Origin: Bradyrhizobium sp. AUGA SZCCT0283
Lineage (GTDB): Bacteria > Pseudomonadota > Alphaproteobacteria > Rhizobiales > Xanthobacteraceae
DNA: 64,000 bases
Assembly (NCBI RefSeq): GCF_018130385.1
Contig: NZ_JAFCLU010000023.1
Coordinates: 1 to 64,000 of the forward strand
Direction of reading: 5' to 3'
The notes under the pieces: generated by a model
Database searches by the model: none
What the model saw: the letters and a program-made list of their open reading frames with translations, nothing else
What the model was told of the DNA's origin: nothing
Program-made: the position numbers and the translations under genes
Part shown: positions 24,846 to 34,306 of the stretch, one piece after another
How the letters are laid out: every line of letters starts with the position of its first letter
Position numbering within the stretch: position 1 is the first letter of the stretch

Positions 24846-25549
24846 GCACCCTGAACATCCTGAGCGGCGGCGCGGCGCATGGCCTGGTCGGAAGCCTGGC
24901 ATCGGCTTTCAAGGCAGAAACCGGTTTCGATATTGCGGGTGAGTTCGGCGCGGTCGGCGTCATGGCCGACAAACTGCGCAAGGGGACGCCTACGGACATC
25001 GTCATTTTGACCGCGGCGCTCCTCGCCAGACTGGCGGAGGAGAAGCTGGTCGTTGCCGCGACGATTTCCGATGTCGGCCTGGTAGAAACCGCCCTCGCCA
25101 TTCGCACCGGCGATCCCCAGGCCGCCGTCAGCGATGCCGCTGATTTGCGCGAGGTCTTGTTGGCGTCGGACGCGATCTACGTGCCGGATACCAAGGCCTC
25201 GACAGCCGGCATTCACGTTGCAAATGTCCTTCAGCAGCTCGGCATCGCCGATGTCGTCGCCGCCCGGCTCAGAATCTTCCCGAATGGCGCTACGGCGATG
25301 CGCGAGCTGGCCGCGTCCGATGCGCAGCGTCCGATCGGGTGCACGCAATCGACCGAGATTATCAGCACCCATGGCGTGACCTTGTCCGGCGCACTGCCGC
25401 CGGGCTGCGAACTCGCAACGATGTACGCGGCGGGCATCACGGTCGCCGCCGCCCACCCGCAACAAGCCCAGGACCTGATCGACTTGTTGACCGGCGCCGG
25501 ACAGCATGAACAGCGGAAACGTGCCGGCTTCATCAGCGATCGGGATTAG
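24842..25549 (+). CDS. ModA-like substrate-binding-fold protein without signal peptide
   Basis: A 235-residue type-II periplasmic-binding-protein fold resembling molybdate-binding ModA: LNILSGGAAHGLVGSLASAF, then GTPTDIVILTAALLARLAEE, GIHVANVLQQLG and GCTQSTEII. It begins directly with the mature fold and has no export signal, so it should stay in the cytosol. Its start overlaps the large-subunit stop (ATGA). A cytosolic ModA-like protein translationally coupled to a molybdenum hydroxylase suggests a role in cofactor delivery or sensing; this is inference. Confidence 0.8.
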   Translation: MSTLNILSGGAAHGLVGSLASAFKAETGFDIAGEFGAVGVMADKLRKGTPTDIVILTAALLARLAEEKLVVAATISDVGLVETALAIRTGDPQAAVSDAADLREVLLASDAIYVPDTKASTAGIHVANVLQQLGIADVVAARLRIFPNGATAMRELAASDAQRPIGCTQSTEIISTHGVTLSGALPPGCELATMYAAGITVAAAHPQQAQDLIDLLTGAGQHEQRKRAGFISDRD

Positions 25550-25674
25550 TCGCCACCGCACTCGCCCCATCGGAGGCCGGGCCGCAGGCGGACGCAGCAC
25601 CAAAATGGTGGACGGCTCGATTTCCGGTTGTCAAAGGCAATTCATATACTAATATATCAATCGAGAAAGCAATC

Positions 25675-26418
25675 ATGCCCGCACGCGCATCGAAAAAAGC
25701 CGAACCCAGGGTTCGCCGAATGGCCGCCGGCAATCGCCGCAACGGCCGCCCACGCGCAGCGACGGCGGCGTCGAAGATCTATTCGGATCTCCGGATCGAG
25801 CTGGTGTCGCTGCAGCGCCGACCCGGCGAAGCCATCTCGGAAGCGCAGATCGCGCTCTCCTACGGAGTGAGCCGCACCCCCGTTCGCGAGGCGATTCTCA
25901 AATTATCAGATGAGGGCCTGCTGGAGATCTATCCCCAATCCGGCATCTTCGTCTCCCGCATTCCGGTTGCAGCGCTCCCGGAAGCCATCATCATCCGCAA
26001 GGCGCTGGAGGAAACCACCGCGCGGCTCGCCGCGGAACGCGCGACGCCGAGCCAGATCCTGGCGCTGCAGTCGATCCTGGAACGGCAGCGCGAAGCCAGC
26101 GCCGCCGGAGACAGTGAAACGTTCCATCAGGCCGACGAAATGTTTCATGCTACGGTCTCCGATGTCGCCGGCTATCCCGGAATCTGGAAATATATCCAGC
26201 AGGTGAAGGTCCACGTCGACCGCTATCGCCGGCTGACCCTGCCTCAACACGGGCGGATCGCAAAGGTGATCATCGAACACGAGGCTGTGCTGACCGCGAT
26301 CGAGGCGCATGACGCAGAGGGCGCAAGGCGGGCGATGGAAGTCCACCTTGAAAGCCTTCTCGAGAACATCTCGGCTACTCAACATATCAATCCGGAGTAC
26401 TTCGACGAGCGATCTTAG
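25675..26418 (+). CDS. GntR-family (FCD domain) transcriptional regulator
   Basis: A 247-residue FadR-type GntR regulator. A basic tail (residues 1 to 30) precedes the winged helix, with SEAQIALSYGVSRTPVREAI and LKLSDEGLLEIYPQSGIFVS, then the helical FCD ligand domain, with HQADEMFHATVSDVAGYP and IIEHEAVLTAIEAHDAEGAR as its metal or ligand-binding helices. It lies between the molybdenum hydroxylase operon and a TRAP transporter on the same strand. A carboxylate-type effector is likely and control of the flanking transport genes is inferred. An AT-rich stretch at 25640 to 25662 may be its operator. Confidence 0.87.
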   Translation: MPARASKKAEPRVRRMAAGNRRNGRPRAATAASKIYSDLRIELVSLQRRPGEAISEAQIALSYGVSRTPVREAILKLSDEGLLEIYPQSGIFVSRIPVAALPEAIIIRKALEETTARLAAERATPSQILALQSILERQREASAAGDSETFHQADEMFHATVSDVAGYPGIWKYIQQVKVHVDRYRRLTLPQHGRIAKVIIEHEAVLTAIEAHDAEGARRAMEVHLESLLENISATQHINPEYFDERS

Positions 26419-26464
26419 AGTTCGAAAAGTCCATAAAACGATAAACAACATCAGGAGGAATACC

Positions 26465-27466
26465 ATGAAACGCCGCGACTTCATCAAGTTGAGCGCAGGG
26501 CTCGGGGCTACGATGGCGGCCACGACGCCGCTATCATCCGCATTTGCTCAAACGAAAATGGTGCTGAAGGCATCGGACGTTCACCCGCTGGGCTATCCGA
26601 CGGTCGAAGCCGTCGTCCGGATGGGCAAGAAACTGGAAGCCGCCACCAATGGCCGGCTGACGATCCAGATGTTCCCCTCGATGCAACTCGGCGGTGAAAA
26701 GGAGATGATCGAGCAGGCCCAACTCGGCGCGCTCCAGATCGCCCGTATTTCGGTCGGCGCCGTCGGCCCCGTCGTGGACGACGTCAACGTCTTCAATATG
26801 CCGTTCGTCTTCCGTAACTCCAAGCACATGGAGAAGGTGATCGACGGCGAGATCGGCGATGAATTGCTGGCGAAGATTTCCGCGAACGAAAAGACCGGCC
26901 TGATCGCGCTGTGCTGGATGAACGCGGGCTCGCGCAACGTCTACAACAACAAGCGGCCGATCCGGACCATTGCCGACCTCAAGGGCCTCAAGGTCCGCAT
27001 GATGGGCAATCCGCTCTTTGTCGACACCATGAACGCACTGGGCGGCAACGGCGTCGCGCTCGGCTTCGATCAGGTGTTCAGCTCGATGCAGACAGGTGTG
27101 GTCGACGGCGCGGAGAACAATCCGCCATCGTTCATGGCGCAGAACCATTATCAGGTGGCCAAGTATTTCACGATGACCGAACACCTGATCATTCCGGAGC
27201 TTTTGGTCTTCTCGCGCATCTCCTGGCAAAAGCTGTCGCCGGAAGATCAGGCGCTGATCAAAAAACTGTCGAAGGAAGCACAGGCCGAGCAGCGCGTGCT
27301 CTGGTATGAAGCGGAGAACGCCGCGATCGAAAAAATGAAGGCGGCCGGCACCGAGATCATCACCGACATCGACAAGAAGCCATTCCAGGATGCAGTCAAA
27401 CCGGTCTGGGACAAATACGGCGCGAAATACGCGGCGATGGTCAAGCGCATCGAGGCGGTGAACTAG
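26465..27466 (+). CDS. dctP: TRAP transporter solute-binding protein DctP
   Basis: A 333-residue TRAP receptor. ATG at 26465 follows AGGAGGAATACC. The signal MKRRDFIKLSAGLGATMAAT has a twin-arginine motif. Family blocks are FPSMQLGGEKEMIEQAQLGA, the Arg-bearing KGLKVRMMGNPLFVDTMNAL that clamps a carboxylate, and VDGAENNPPSFM. A strong hairpin follows the gene before dctQ, which would favour more receptor than membrane subunits. The substrate is probably an organic acid. Confidence 0.91.
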   Translation: MKRRDFIKLSAGLGATMAATTPLSSAFAQTKMVLKASDVHPLGYPTVEAVVRMGKKLEAATNGRLTIQMFPSMQLGGEKEMIEQAQLGALQIARISVGAVGPVVDDVNVFNMPFVFRNSKHMEKVIDGEIGDELLAKISANEKTGLIALCWMNAGSRNVYNNKRPIRTIADLKGLKVRMMGNPLFVDTMNALGGNGVALGFDQVFSSMQTGVVDGAENNPPSFMAQNHYQVAKYFTMTEHLIIPELLVFSRISWQKLSPEDQALIKKLSKEAQAEQRVLWYEAENAAIEKMKAAGTEIITDIDKKPFQDAVKPVWDKYGAKYAAMVKRIEAVN

Positions 27467-27487
27467 CGCCGGGGTCGCGATCGGTGA

Positions 27488-27515
27488 GTGGCCGGACGAC
27501 GTCCGTTCCGGCCAC
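27488..27515. terminator. Intercistronic hairpin between dctP and dctQ
   Basis: GTGGCCGGA and TCCGGCCAC form a perfect 9-bp stem around a 10-base loop, 22 bp after the dctP stop. There is no T-run, so it is more likely an mRNA-stabilising or attenuating structure than a full terminator. Confidence 0.55.
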
Positions 27516-27569
27516 CACCTCTCCGCGCCACCGAAGCGACTTGAAGCGCCGTTGTTCTCCGAGGTCAAA

Positions 27570-28091
27570 ATGTCCAATTCTGCGGCCGGAATTTTCCGGC
27601 GTGTGACCGATGCGGTTTACTGGACCGGCGCCGTAGTCGCCTGCGTGGCGCTCGTGCTGGTCTCGGCGGTCATTCCGTGGGCCGTCTATACCCGATACAT
27701 CCTGAACAGCGCCGCGTCATGGCCTGAGCCAATGGCCGTGCTGCTGACCGTCGGCATCACCTTCATCGGCTCGGCCAACTGCTATCGCCAGCGCATCCAC
27801 ATGAACATGACGGTGGGGACGGATTTGCTGCCACCGCTGTTACGCCGCGCTTCTCTCTTCCTGAGCGAAGTCTTGATGGGCGTGATTGCGATCTTCATGG
27901 TGGTGTGGGGGCTGCGGCTCGTTCACACCACTTGGGAAAATTCGGTGGACGAATTTCCATGGCTGTCGGTCGGCATCACCTATCTTCCGATCGTGGTCAG
28001 CGGCGCCATGATGCTCCTGTTCGTCGTCGAACGCCTGACCATCGGCCCGCCGCCGCGGGACGGCAGCGACGCCCACGTACCGATCGAGTAA
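27570..28091 (+). CDS. dctQ: TRAP transporter small permease DctQ
   Basis: A 173-residue membrane protein with four predicted helices. ATG at 27570 is preceded by GAGGTCAAA; an upstream in-frame ATG at 27552 is less well placed. The family pattern WPEPMAVLLTVGITFIGSAN and YRQRIHMNMTV is present, and the last helices are LSEVLMGVIAIFMVVWGLRL and YLPIVVSGAMMLLFVVERL. It partners DctM, which starts five bases later. Confidence 0.89.
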   Translation: MSNSAAGIFRRVTDAVYWTGAVVACVALVLVSAVIPWAVYTRYILNSAASWPEPMAVLLTVGITFIGSANCYRQRIHMNMTVGTDLLPPLLRRASLFLSEVLMGVIAIFMVVWGLRLVHTTWENSVDEFPWLSVGITYLPIVVSGAMMLLFVVERLTIGPPPRDGSDAHVPIE

Positions 28092-28096
28092 TTTCT

Positions 28097-29386
28097 ATGG
28101 ATATCGCGATTCTGCTTCTCAGCATGTGCTTCTTCTTCGCGATCGGCATGCCGATCGCCTATGCGCTGGCATTGTCCTCGCTCGTCGGCGCGCTCTGGAT
28201 CGACTTGCCGGTCGGCGCGGTCATGCAGCAATTTGCCAGCGGCGTCGGCAAGGTCTCGATGCTGACCATCCCGTTCTTCGTGCTGGCGGGCGCCATCATG
28301 GCCGAGGGCGGCATGGCCAAGCGACTGGTCGACTTCGCAGCCGTCGTTGTCGGGTTCACGCGCATGCGGGGCGGCCTCTCGCAGGTCAACATCCTGGCGA
28401 CCACGATCATGAGCGGCATCTCCGGATCGTCGGTTGCTGATACATCGGCGATCGGTTCGGTGATGATTCCCCAGATGGCGGCCAAGGGCTATCCGCGCGT
28501 GTTCGCAACCAATGTGACGATCAGCGCCTCGCTGCAGGCCATCATCATTCCGCCGAGCCACAATTCGGTGATCTATTCGCTGGCGACGGGCGGCGTGGTG
28601 TCGATCACGAGCCTTTTCCTGGCCGGCGTAATTCCCGGATTGCTGCTGGGCTTCTCGCTGATGCTGCTCTGCTTGTTCTATGCCTATCGCGACAAGCATC
28701 CCAAGGGCGAGCCTGTGCCGATCCGACAGGCGATCAGGATGCTCGGTGACGCCATATGGGGGATCGTAACGCTGGTGATCGTGCTGGGCGGCATCCTTAC
28801 CGGCGTGTTCACGCCGATCGAGGCGGGCGCGGTCGCCTGCGTCTGGGCGTTCTTCGTCACGATGTTCATCTATCGCGACTACAAGTGGTCCGAACTGCCG
28901 TTACTGGTCTACAAGACGCTGCAGACCGTGGCGATGGTGCTGACGCTGGTGGCCACCGCGTCATGCTTCGGCTATGTCGCCGCCCTGATGCAGATGCCGG
29001 CAAAGATGACCGAGTTCTTCGTTGCCATATCGAGCAATAAATACGTGCTGTTGATGTGGTTGAACATCATGCTGCTGGTGCTTGGAACGGCGCTCGATCT
29101 CGCCCCCCTGCTGCTGATCTGTACACCGATCCTGCTACCCGTCGTGAAGAGCTTCGGCATCGATCCCGTGCACTTCGGAATCGTGATGCTGCTCAATCTC
29201 GGTATCGGCCTGCTGACACCCCCGGTCGGAACGACGCTGTTCGTCGGCTGCGCCATCGGCAAGGTTTCGGTCGATGAGGTGATGCGCGGCATCTGGCCAT
29301 TCTATTACGTGATGTTTACGGTGCTGATGATCGTAACCTACGTACCCTGGCTGTCGCTGGCGCTGCCGAGGGCGTTTGGATTCTAG
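28097..29386 (+). CDS. dctM: TRAP transporter large permease DctM
   Basis: A 429-residue polytopic protein with about 12 to 13 membrane segments. ATG at 28097 (MDIAILLLSMCFFFAIGMPI). Hallmarks are IPFFVLAGAIMAEGGMAKRL, NILATTIMSGISGSSVADTS, IIIPPSHNSVIYS and GLLTPPVGTTLFVG. It completes a dctPQM operon and uses ion gradients for high-affinity uptake. It is followed at 29422 by a cyclase-family hydrolase that may act on the imported compound. Confidence 0.91.
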   Translation: MDIAILLLSMCFFFAIGMPIAYALALSSLVGALWIDLPVGAVMQQFASGVGKVSMLTIPFFVLAGAIMAEGGMAKRLVDFAAVVVGFTRMRGGLSQVNILATTIMSGISGSSVADTSAIGSVMIPQMAAKGYPRVFATNVTISASLQAIIIPPSHNSVIYSLATGGVVSITSLFLAGVIPGLLLGFSLMLLCLFYAYRDKHPKGEPVPIRQAIRMLGDAIWGIVTLVIVLGGILTGVFTPIEAGAVACVWAFFVTMFIYRDYKWSELPLLVYKTLQTVAMVLTLVATASCFGYVAALMQMPAKMTEFFVAISSNKYVLLMWLNIMLLVLGTALDLAPLLLICTPILLPVVKSFGIDPVHFGIVMLLNLGIGLLTPPVGTTLFVGCAIGKVSVDEVMRGIWPFYYVMFTVLMIVTYVPWLSLALPRAFGF

Positions 29387-29421
29387 AACGGACGCCGCAG
29401 TTCGCGGCGGGGAGACTCCGC

Positions 29422-30108
29422 TTGAAGATTGTCGACCTTAGCCGAGAGCTCTATCATCGCACCCCGAGCTATCCCGGCCACCCTCCGGTCATCCATGGCG
29501 TCTGGAAGACCCACGAAGAATCCTTTGCCGAGTCGGGCAATGTGCACGGGCTGGCGTCGATGTTCATCTCCATGGTGGACCACGCCGGTACCCATATCGA
29601 CGCGCCCAGACATTTCGGCAAGGGCGGCATATCCATCGATCAGTATCCGCTGGAAAAATGCATCGTGCCGGGCATCTGCATCGATCTGCGGCACATTGCG
29701 CCGCGCGCCGAGATTACGCCTGCCGATCTCGAGGTGGCGGTGACGAAAGCCGGCGTGCCGGTGCCGAAGGGCGGCACCGTGCTGCTCTGCACCGGTCACC
29801 ATGAGCGAACATTCCCCCACAAGGAATATTCCAGCGACAATCCTGGCGTGAACGTCGCCGCCACCGAATGGCTGGCGCAGCAGGGCGTCGTGCATTTCGG
29901 TATCGATTCGATGCGGCCGGGACCTGAGGGCAAGGTGAATGCCCTCGTCCACAAGGCCTGCCTCGACCTCGACATCACCCATATCGAGAGCCTGTGCAAT
30001 CTCGAAACGCTGCTTGGCCGCGGCCAGTTCACCTTCATCGGCCTGCCGATGAAGTGGCGCGGCGGGACGGCTTCACCGATCCGCGCGGTCGCAGTGTTTG
30101 ACATGTGA
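29422..30108 (+). CDS. Cyclase-family metal-dependent hydrolase (kynurenine formamidase-like)
   Basis: A 228-residue protein of the cyclase family, which includes kynurenine formamidase and isatin hydrolase. The metal motif is complete: DHAGTHIDAPRHF at about residues 53 to 65. PKGGTVLLCTGHHERTF and FGIDSMRPGPEGKVNALVHK follow. Translation appears to start with TTG at 29422, with GGGGAGA about eight bases upstream; no ATG or GTG fits as well. It is probably in the TRAP operon. Amide or lactam hydrolysis is likely by family, for example of a ring opened after hydroxylation. Confidence 0.82.
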   Translation: MKIVDLSRELYHRTPSYPGHPPVIHGVWKTHEESFAESGNVHGLASMFISMVDHAGTHIDAPRHFGKGGISIDQYPLEKCIVPGICIDLRHIAPRAEITPADLEVAVTKAGVPVPKGGTVLLCTGHHERTFPHKEYSSDNPGVNVAATEWLAQQGVVHFGIDSMRPGPEGKVNALVHKACLDLDITHIESLCNLETLLGRGQFTFIGLPMKWRGGTASPIRAVAVFDM

Positions 30109-30273
30109 ACGTCGCCAAAGGGTGGCATCAGGCCATCCTCGCTCCTCCCTTCTCGGCATGGCGCGTATAGACGGGCCGTCAAAGCTTGCCTAAACTCGCG
30201 TCAATGACGGCCGACGCCGTTGAACGGCGCGGATAATCGGGCGGGAACAGCCGCCGACATCAGGGAGGAGACC

Positions 30274-31581
30274 ATGGACCGTTCTTGGCGGACTATCTGC
30301 GCTGTCCTACTCGCATCCATCGCAACGTCGTCGTTTACGCTGGCGGCCCCGGCATCTGCACAGGAAACCTTCAAACTCGGCATCGTGACGTTCCTCTCCG
30401 GACCGGCGGCGGATAGTTTTGGTGTTCCCGCCCGCAACGGCGCGCAGTTCGTCATCGATCAGCTGAACAAGGGGGCGGCCCCCTCGCCCTACGAGAAGGT
30501 CGGCTTCGGCGGCTTGAAGATCGAGCCCGTCATCATCGATGAGAACGGCGGCGCCACCAAGCAGGTCCAGGAGCTGCGTAACCTGTACCAGCGCGACAGT
30601 GTCGACGTCGTGCTTGGCTATATCAGCTCGGGCGACTGCCTGGCGGTAGCGCCGATCGCAGAAGAGTTGAAGAAGATGCTGGTGCTGATGGATTGCGGCA
30701 CACCGCGTATCTTCGAGGAAGCCAAATACAACTACGTATTCCGTACCGCTGCCCATGCCACGATGGATAACGTCGGCCTCGTCAGATACATGAAGGCCAA
30801 GAACGTCAAGATGGAAACGCTTTCGGCGATCAATCAGGACTACGCCTGGGGCCAGGACAGCCGGGCCGACTTCGTCGCCGCAGCTCAGCAGCTCTACCCC
30901 AACGTCAAGGTTCAGACGGACCTGCTGCCGAAGTTCGGCGCGGGTCAGTACGGCACCGAAATTTCCGCGCTGGTAGGCGCCGGCTCCGACGTCGTCTATT
31001 CGAGCCTGTGGGGCGGCGACTTGCAGGCCTTCGTCCTGCAGTCGGCTCCCCGCGGATTGCCGAAGCGCAGCCAGCTCGTGTTCAGCGCCGCCGACCACGT
31101 GCTGCCGCCGCTCGGCGACAAGATGCCCGACGGCACCATCATCGGCGCGCGCGGTGCCTATGGCCTGATGTCGCAGAAGTCGCCGCTGAACGATTGGCTG
31201 TTCAAGGGTTACGAGGCCGCCAACGGCGTCTATCCGGTCCAGGCCGCCTATCGCATTGCCCAATCGATTCTTGGATTGAAGGCCGCGGCCGAAAAGGCCA
31301 TGAGCAAGAACGGTGGAAGGAAGCCTTCGACCGATGAAATGGTCGCGGCAATGACCGGTCTGGAGTGGCCGTCGCCCGGCGGGCTCATCCAGATGAAGCT
31401 CGCCGACGGCCATCAGGCGATCCAGCCGATCGCCATCAGCCGCACCAAATACAATCCGGATCTTAAGCGGGTCGATCTGGTCGATATCCAGTACTTCGCC
31501 GCCGAATGCGTCAACCCGCCCCCGGGCGTGAAGTCGATCGACTGGATCAAAGGCGGCATGCAGGGCGCCAAGTGCAATTAG
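30274..31581 (+). CDS. livK: Branched-chain amino acid-type ABC transporter substrate-binding protein
   Basis: A 435-residue Liv-type periplasmic receptor with a signal peptide ending near LAAPASAQ. ATG at 30274 follows GGGAGGAGACC. The mature fold begins FKLGIVTFLSGPAADSFGVP, with DENGGATKQVQELRNL and INQDYAWGQDSRADFV. A rho-independent terminator-like hairpin with a T-run separates it from livH. Liv receptors with Gly/Ser-rich pockets bind amino acids, but many in this family bind aromatic acids or amides. Specificity is unknown. Confidence 0.9.
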   Translation: MDRSWRTICAVLLASIATSSFTLAAPASAQETFKLGIVTFLSGPAADSFGVPARNGAQFVIDQLNKGAAPSPYEKVGFGGLKIEPVIIDENGGATKQVQELRNLYQRDSVDVVLGYISSGDCLAVAPIAEELKKMLVLMDCGTPRIFEEAKYNYVFRTAAHATMDNVGLVRYMKAKNVKMETLSAINQDYAWGQDSRADFVAAAQQLYPNVKVQTDLLPKFGAGQYGTEISALVGAGSDVVYSSLWGGDLQAFVLQSAPRGLPKRSQLVFSAADHVLPPLGDKMPDGTIIGARGAYGLMSQKSPLNDWLFKGYEAANGVYPVQAAYRIAQSILGLKAAAEKAMSKNGGRKPSTDEMVAAMTGLEWPSPGGLIQMKLADGHQAIQPIAISRTKYNPDLKRVDLVDIQYFAAECVNPPPGVKSIDWIKGGMQGAKCN

Positions 31582-31610
31582 GCCGCACTGGCATCCTTTG
31601 ATGCGCACAC

Positions 31611-31644
31611 GGCGGCACGTGATTAAGCTCCGCGCCGCCTTTTT
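31611..31644 (+). terminator. Hairpin with T-run between livK and livH
   Basis: GGCGGC (31611 to 31616) pairs with GCCGCC (31634 to 31639) and TTTTT follows. A short stem with a long loop suggests partial termination, giving more receptor than membrane components. Confidence 0.55.
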
Positions 31645-31677
31645 CTGCCCACCAACGACCCGCGTGACTCGATTGCC

Positions 31678-32574
31678 ATGAATTTCTTTTTGACGATCAT
31701 TCTCGATGGCCTGATTCAGGCCTCGTGGCTGTTCATCGTCGCCCTCGGCTTGACGCTGGTATTCGGCGTATTGAAGATTCTCAACATCGCCCATGGCAGC
31801 TTCTACGCCCTCGGCGCTTATATCGCGGCAACCGCGGTAACCATGGTGGCCGCGCGCGGCCTCCCCCCAAGCGTTGGTTTCGTCGCCATGCTGCTCTCGG
31901 TGGTGCTGATCGCGTCCGCCATCGGACTTCTGTTGGAACGGGGCCTCCTGAAAATGTTCTACGGCCGCGACGAAGTGGTGCTGCTGCTGGTGACCTATGC
32001 CGTGTTTCTGATCCTTGAAGACGTCACCAAGCTGATCTGGGGCGTCAATCCGATCTATGCGACGCAGCCATATGAGCTGTTCGGCAATCTCGAATTCGCC
32101 GGACTCTATTACGTCGGCTACGATCTGGTGCTGATACCGATTTCCGCCGTGGTCGGCTTTGCGATCTGGTTCGGCCTCAATCGCACCGTGATCGGAAAGA
32201 TCGTGCTCGCCGTCATACACAATGAGGAAATGAGCGTGAGCATGGGCGTACGTGTCAACCGCGTCTATGCGATCGCCTTTGCGTTCGGCGCCCTGCTCGC
32301 CGCCCTCGCCGGCGCCCTGACCGCACCGAAAATATCGATGCAGCCGGGCCTCAGTTCGGACGTCATCATCCTGAGCTTCGCTATCGTCGTGATCGGAGGG
32401 CTTGGCAGCGTCGAGGGCGCGGCAATCGGTGCGATTCTGGTTGGGCTGGCGCGCGCTGCTTCGGTGCATCTGATGCCGCAAGCCGAACTGTTCATGATCT
32501 ATTTGATCATGGCGGCAGTGCTGATGTTTCGCCCTGAGGGTCTGTTCAAGCGCGAGACGGCAAGGCGGATTTGA
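31678..32574 (+). CDS. livH: Liv-type ABC transporter permease (LivH)
   Basis: A 298-residue inner-membrane permease with about eight helices. Typical LivH features are LIQASWLFIVALGLTLVFGV, KILNIAHGSFYALGAY and GLGSVEGAAIGAILVGLA near the C-terminus. Its TGA overlaps the livM ATG by one base. It is part of the livKHMGF operon. Confidence 0.91.
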   Translation: MNFFLTIILDGLIQASWLFIVALGLTLVFGVLKILNIAHGSFYALGAYIAATAVTMVAARGLPPSVGFVAMLLSVVLIASAIGLLLERGLLKMFYGRDEVVLLLVTYAVFLILEDVTKLIWGVNPIYATQPYELFGNLEFAGLYYVGYDLVLIPISAVVGFAIWFGLNRTVIGKIVLAVIHNEEMSVSMGVRVNRVYAIAFAFGALLAALAGALTAPKISMQPGLSSDVIILSFAIVVIGGLGSVEGAAIGAILVGLARAASVHLMPQAELFMIYLIMAAVLMFRPEGLFKRETARRI

Positions 32575-33563
32575 TGAGGAAAAGCCTGCATCCCGTCGTC
32601 ATGATCGCCCTTGTCGCCGCGGTGACGCTGGCCGGACGCGCGCTGCCGACCTGGACCTTGTCGCTGGCGACGATTGCCGCCTCCAATGCGCTGATCGCCC
32701 TTGGCATCGTCGTGCTGGCGCGCACCGGCAACGTGTCGTTCGGCCAGGGGCTGTTCTTTGCTGCCGGCGGCTATGGCGTGGCGCTGATCGCCAATGCCTG
32801 GGGTCTCACCGACGCGGTGGCGCAGGTGATCGTCGGCGCGCTTTGCGGCGGCCTGCTCGGCCTGGTCGTCGGGCCGTTGATCGCGCGCTATAGCGGGATT
32901 TTCTTTGGCATGCTGACGTTGGCGCTATCGATGGTGTTTTACGGCGCGCTGGTCAAATCGACCGCGCTTGGCGGCTCCGACGGGTTCAATGTCGGACGGC
33001 CAAGCCTGTTTGGCATGAGCTTCACCGATCCGCGCGAGGCCGACTACATGCTGTATGCCATCTCGGTCATCGTGACCGGATTTGCCGGCATCGCCGCAAC
33101 CATCCTGTTCCGGTCCGAATTCGGTCTTGCCAGCCTGGCGGTGCGCGAAAACAATCTGCGAGTCGAATATCTCGGCCTCTCGGCCAACCGGATCATATCG
33201 ATCAACTTCCTGATAGCCGCGATCTTCGCCGGCGCCAGCGGCGCCTTTGCCCTGATGGCGCAGCGGCATATCGATCCGCAATTCGCATACTGGACCACAT
33301 CGGGCGAATTCGTCTTCGTGGCAGTACTTGCCGGCAACCAGAGCGTGGCCGCCGTCTTCGTCGCCTCGATGGCGTTGGAGCTGGTCCGTTCGTTCTCGAA
33401 TCTCTATTTGCCCAATACCTGGCAACTGGTTCTCGGCGTCTTCCTTCTGGGCGTCATTCTGTTTCTGCCGCGCGGCATCGGCTCGCTCTGGATCAGGGAC
33501 CGGCGCAAGCGGCGCATCTCGACGACGGCTCACCTCACCGTCGAACGAGGAGCCGCACCGTGA
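32574..33563 (+). CDS. livM: Liv-type ABC transporter permease (LivM)
   Basis: A 329-residue permease from ATG 32574, with about nine helices. The NVSFGQGLFFAAGGYGVALI and YFGMLTLALSMVFYG-type blocks of LivM are seen, followed by SLAVRENNLRVEYLGLSANR and a cytoplasmic Arg-rich tail (RDRRKRR). Its TGA overlaps the livG GTG (GTGA), so the whole operon is translationally coupled. Confidence 0.9.
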   Translation: MRKSLHPVVMIALVAAVTLAGRALPTWTLSLATIAASNALIALGIVVLARTGNVSFGQGLFFAAGGYGVALIANAWGLTDAVAQVIVGALCGGLLGLVVGPLIARYSGIFFGMLTLALSMVFYGALVKSTALGGSDGFNVGRPSLFGMSFTDPREADYMLYAISVIVTGFAGIAATILFRSEFGLASLAVRENNLRVEYLGLSANRIISINFLIAAIFAGASGAFALMAQRHIDPQFAYWTTSGEFVFVAVLAGNQSVAAVFVASMALELVRSFSNLYLPNTWQLVLGVFLLGVILFLPRGIGSLWIRDRRKRRISTTAHLTVERGAAP

Positions 33564-34306
33564 ACCCGGTTCTTTCGGTGCGCAGGCTCGAGAAGCGCTT
33601 TGGCGCGGTGGTCGCGGCCGATGCGCTCACCCTCGATATTCCGGCTGGTCAGAAGATCAGCCTTATCGGCGCCAACGGCGCAGGTAAGACCACCTTCGTC
33701 AACATGGTCACCGGCTATCTCAAACCCGACAGCGGAACGATCTTGCTCGACGGAATGGACATCGGCAGACATTCGCCGCGAAGCGTAGCCCGGCTTGGCA
33801 TCTCCCGTTCCTTCCAGATTCCACAACTGTTTGTCGAACTCACCGCCGCCGAAAATCTCACTGTGGCGATTTCCGGCATCGGCACACGAATGTCACTCCG
33901 GGCGCCGGCAGAGACCCAAGGTCGCCGCGACAAGGCCGTCGAATTGCTGGAGCGCTTTGGCCTTGCCGATCTGGCCGATCGCCCGATCTCGGAGCTTGCG
34001 GGCGGCGTGCGCAAACTGATCGACATCGCCATGGCATTGGTGCGCCGTCCAAAACTGCTGCTGCTGGATGAACCGACCTCCGGAGTATCGGCGGAAGAAA
34101 AATTCGCGACCATGGATCGCGTTATCCACGCCGTGGCGCCCGAGGCAGCGACCATCGTATTCGTCGAGCACGACATGGAAATCGTCAGCCGCTATGCCGA
34201 TCGCGTCGTGGCGTTCTATCAGGGCCGGGTTCTGGCCGACGGGGTGCCCGCCGAGGTCCTGAATAATCAGGAAGTCCGCCGCTATGTCACCGGGGGCGTA
34301 CGATGA
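33560..34306 (+). CDS. livG: Liv-type ABC transporter ATPase (LivG)
   Basis: A 248-residue ATPase starting with GTG. Walker A is GANGAGKTT, the signature region is ELAGGVRKLIDIAMAL (a variant of LSGGQ with AGGVRK), Walker B is KLLLLDEPTSG and the H-loop is VFVEHDMEIV. The LivG-type insertion is present after the Q-loop region. It is coupled to livF by an ATGA overlap. Confidence 0.91.
   Translation: MNPVLSVRRLEKRFGAVVAADALTLDIPAGQKISLIGANGAGKTTFVNMVTGYLKPDSGTILLDGMDIGRHSPRSVARLGISRSFQIPQLFVELTAAENLTVAISGIGTRMSLRAPAETQGRRDKAVELLERFGLADLADRPISELAGGVRKLIDIAMALVRRPKLLLLDEPTSGVSAEEKFATMDRVIHAVAPEAATIVFVEHDMEIVSRYADRVVAFYQGRVLADGVPAEVLNNQEVRRYVTGGVR

Noticed and set aside
30307..32481. 724-codon minus-strand open frame across the Liv genes
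   Set aside because: It lies antisense to livK and livH, which have clear families, signals and ribosome sites. The translated sequence has no domain and has biased composition, as expected in GC-rich DNA.
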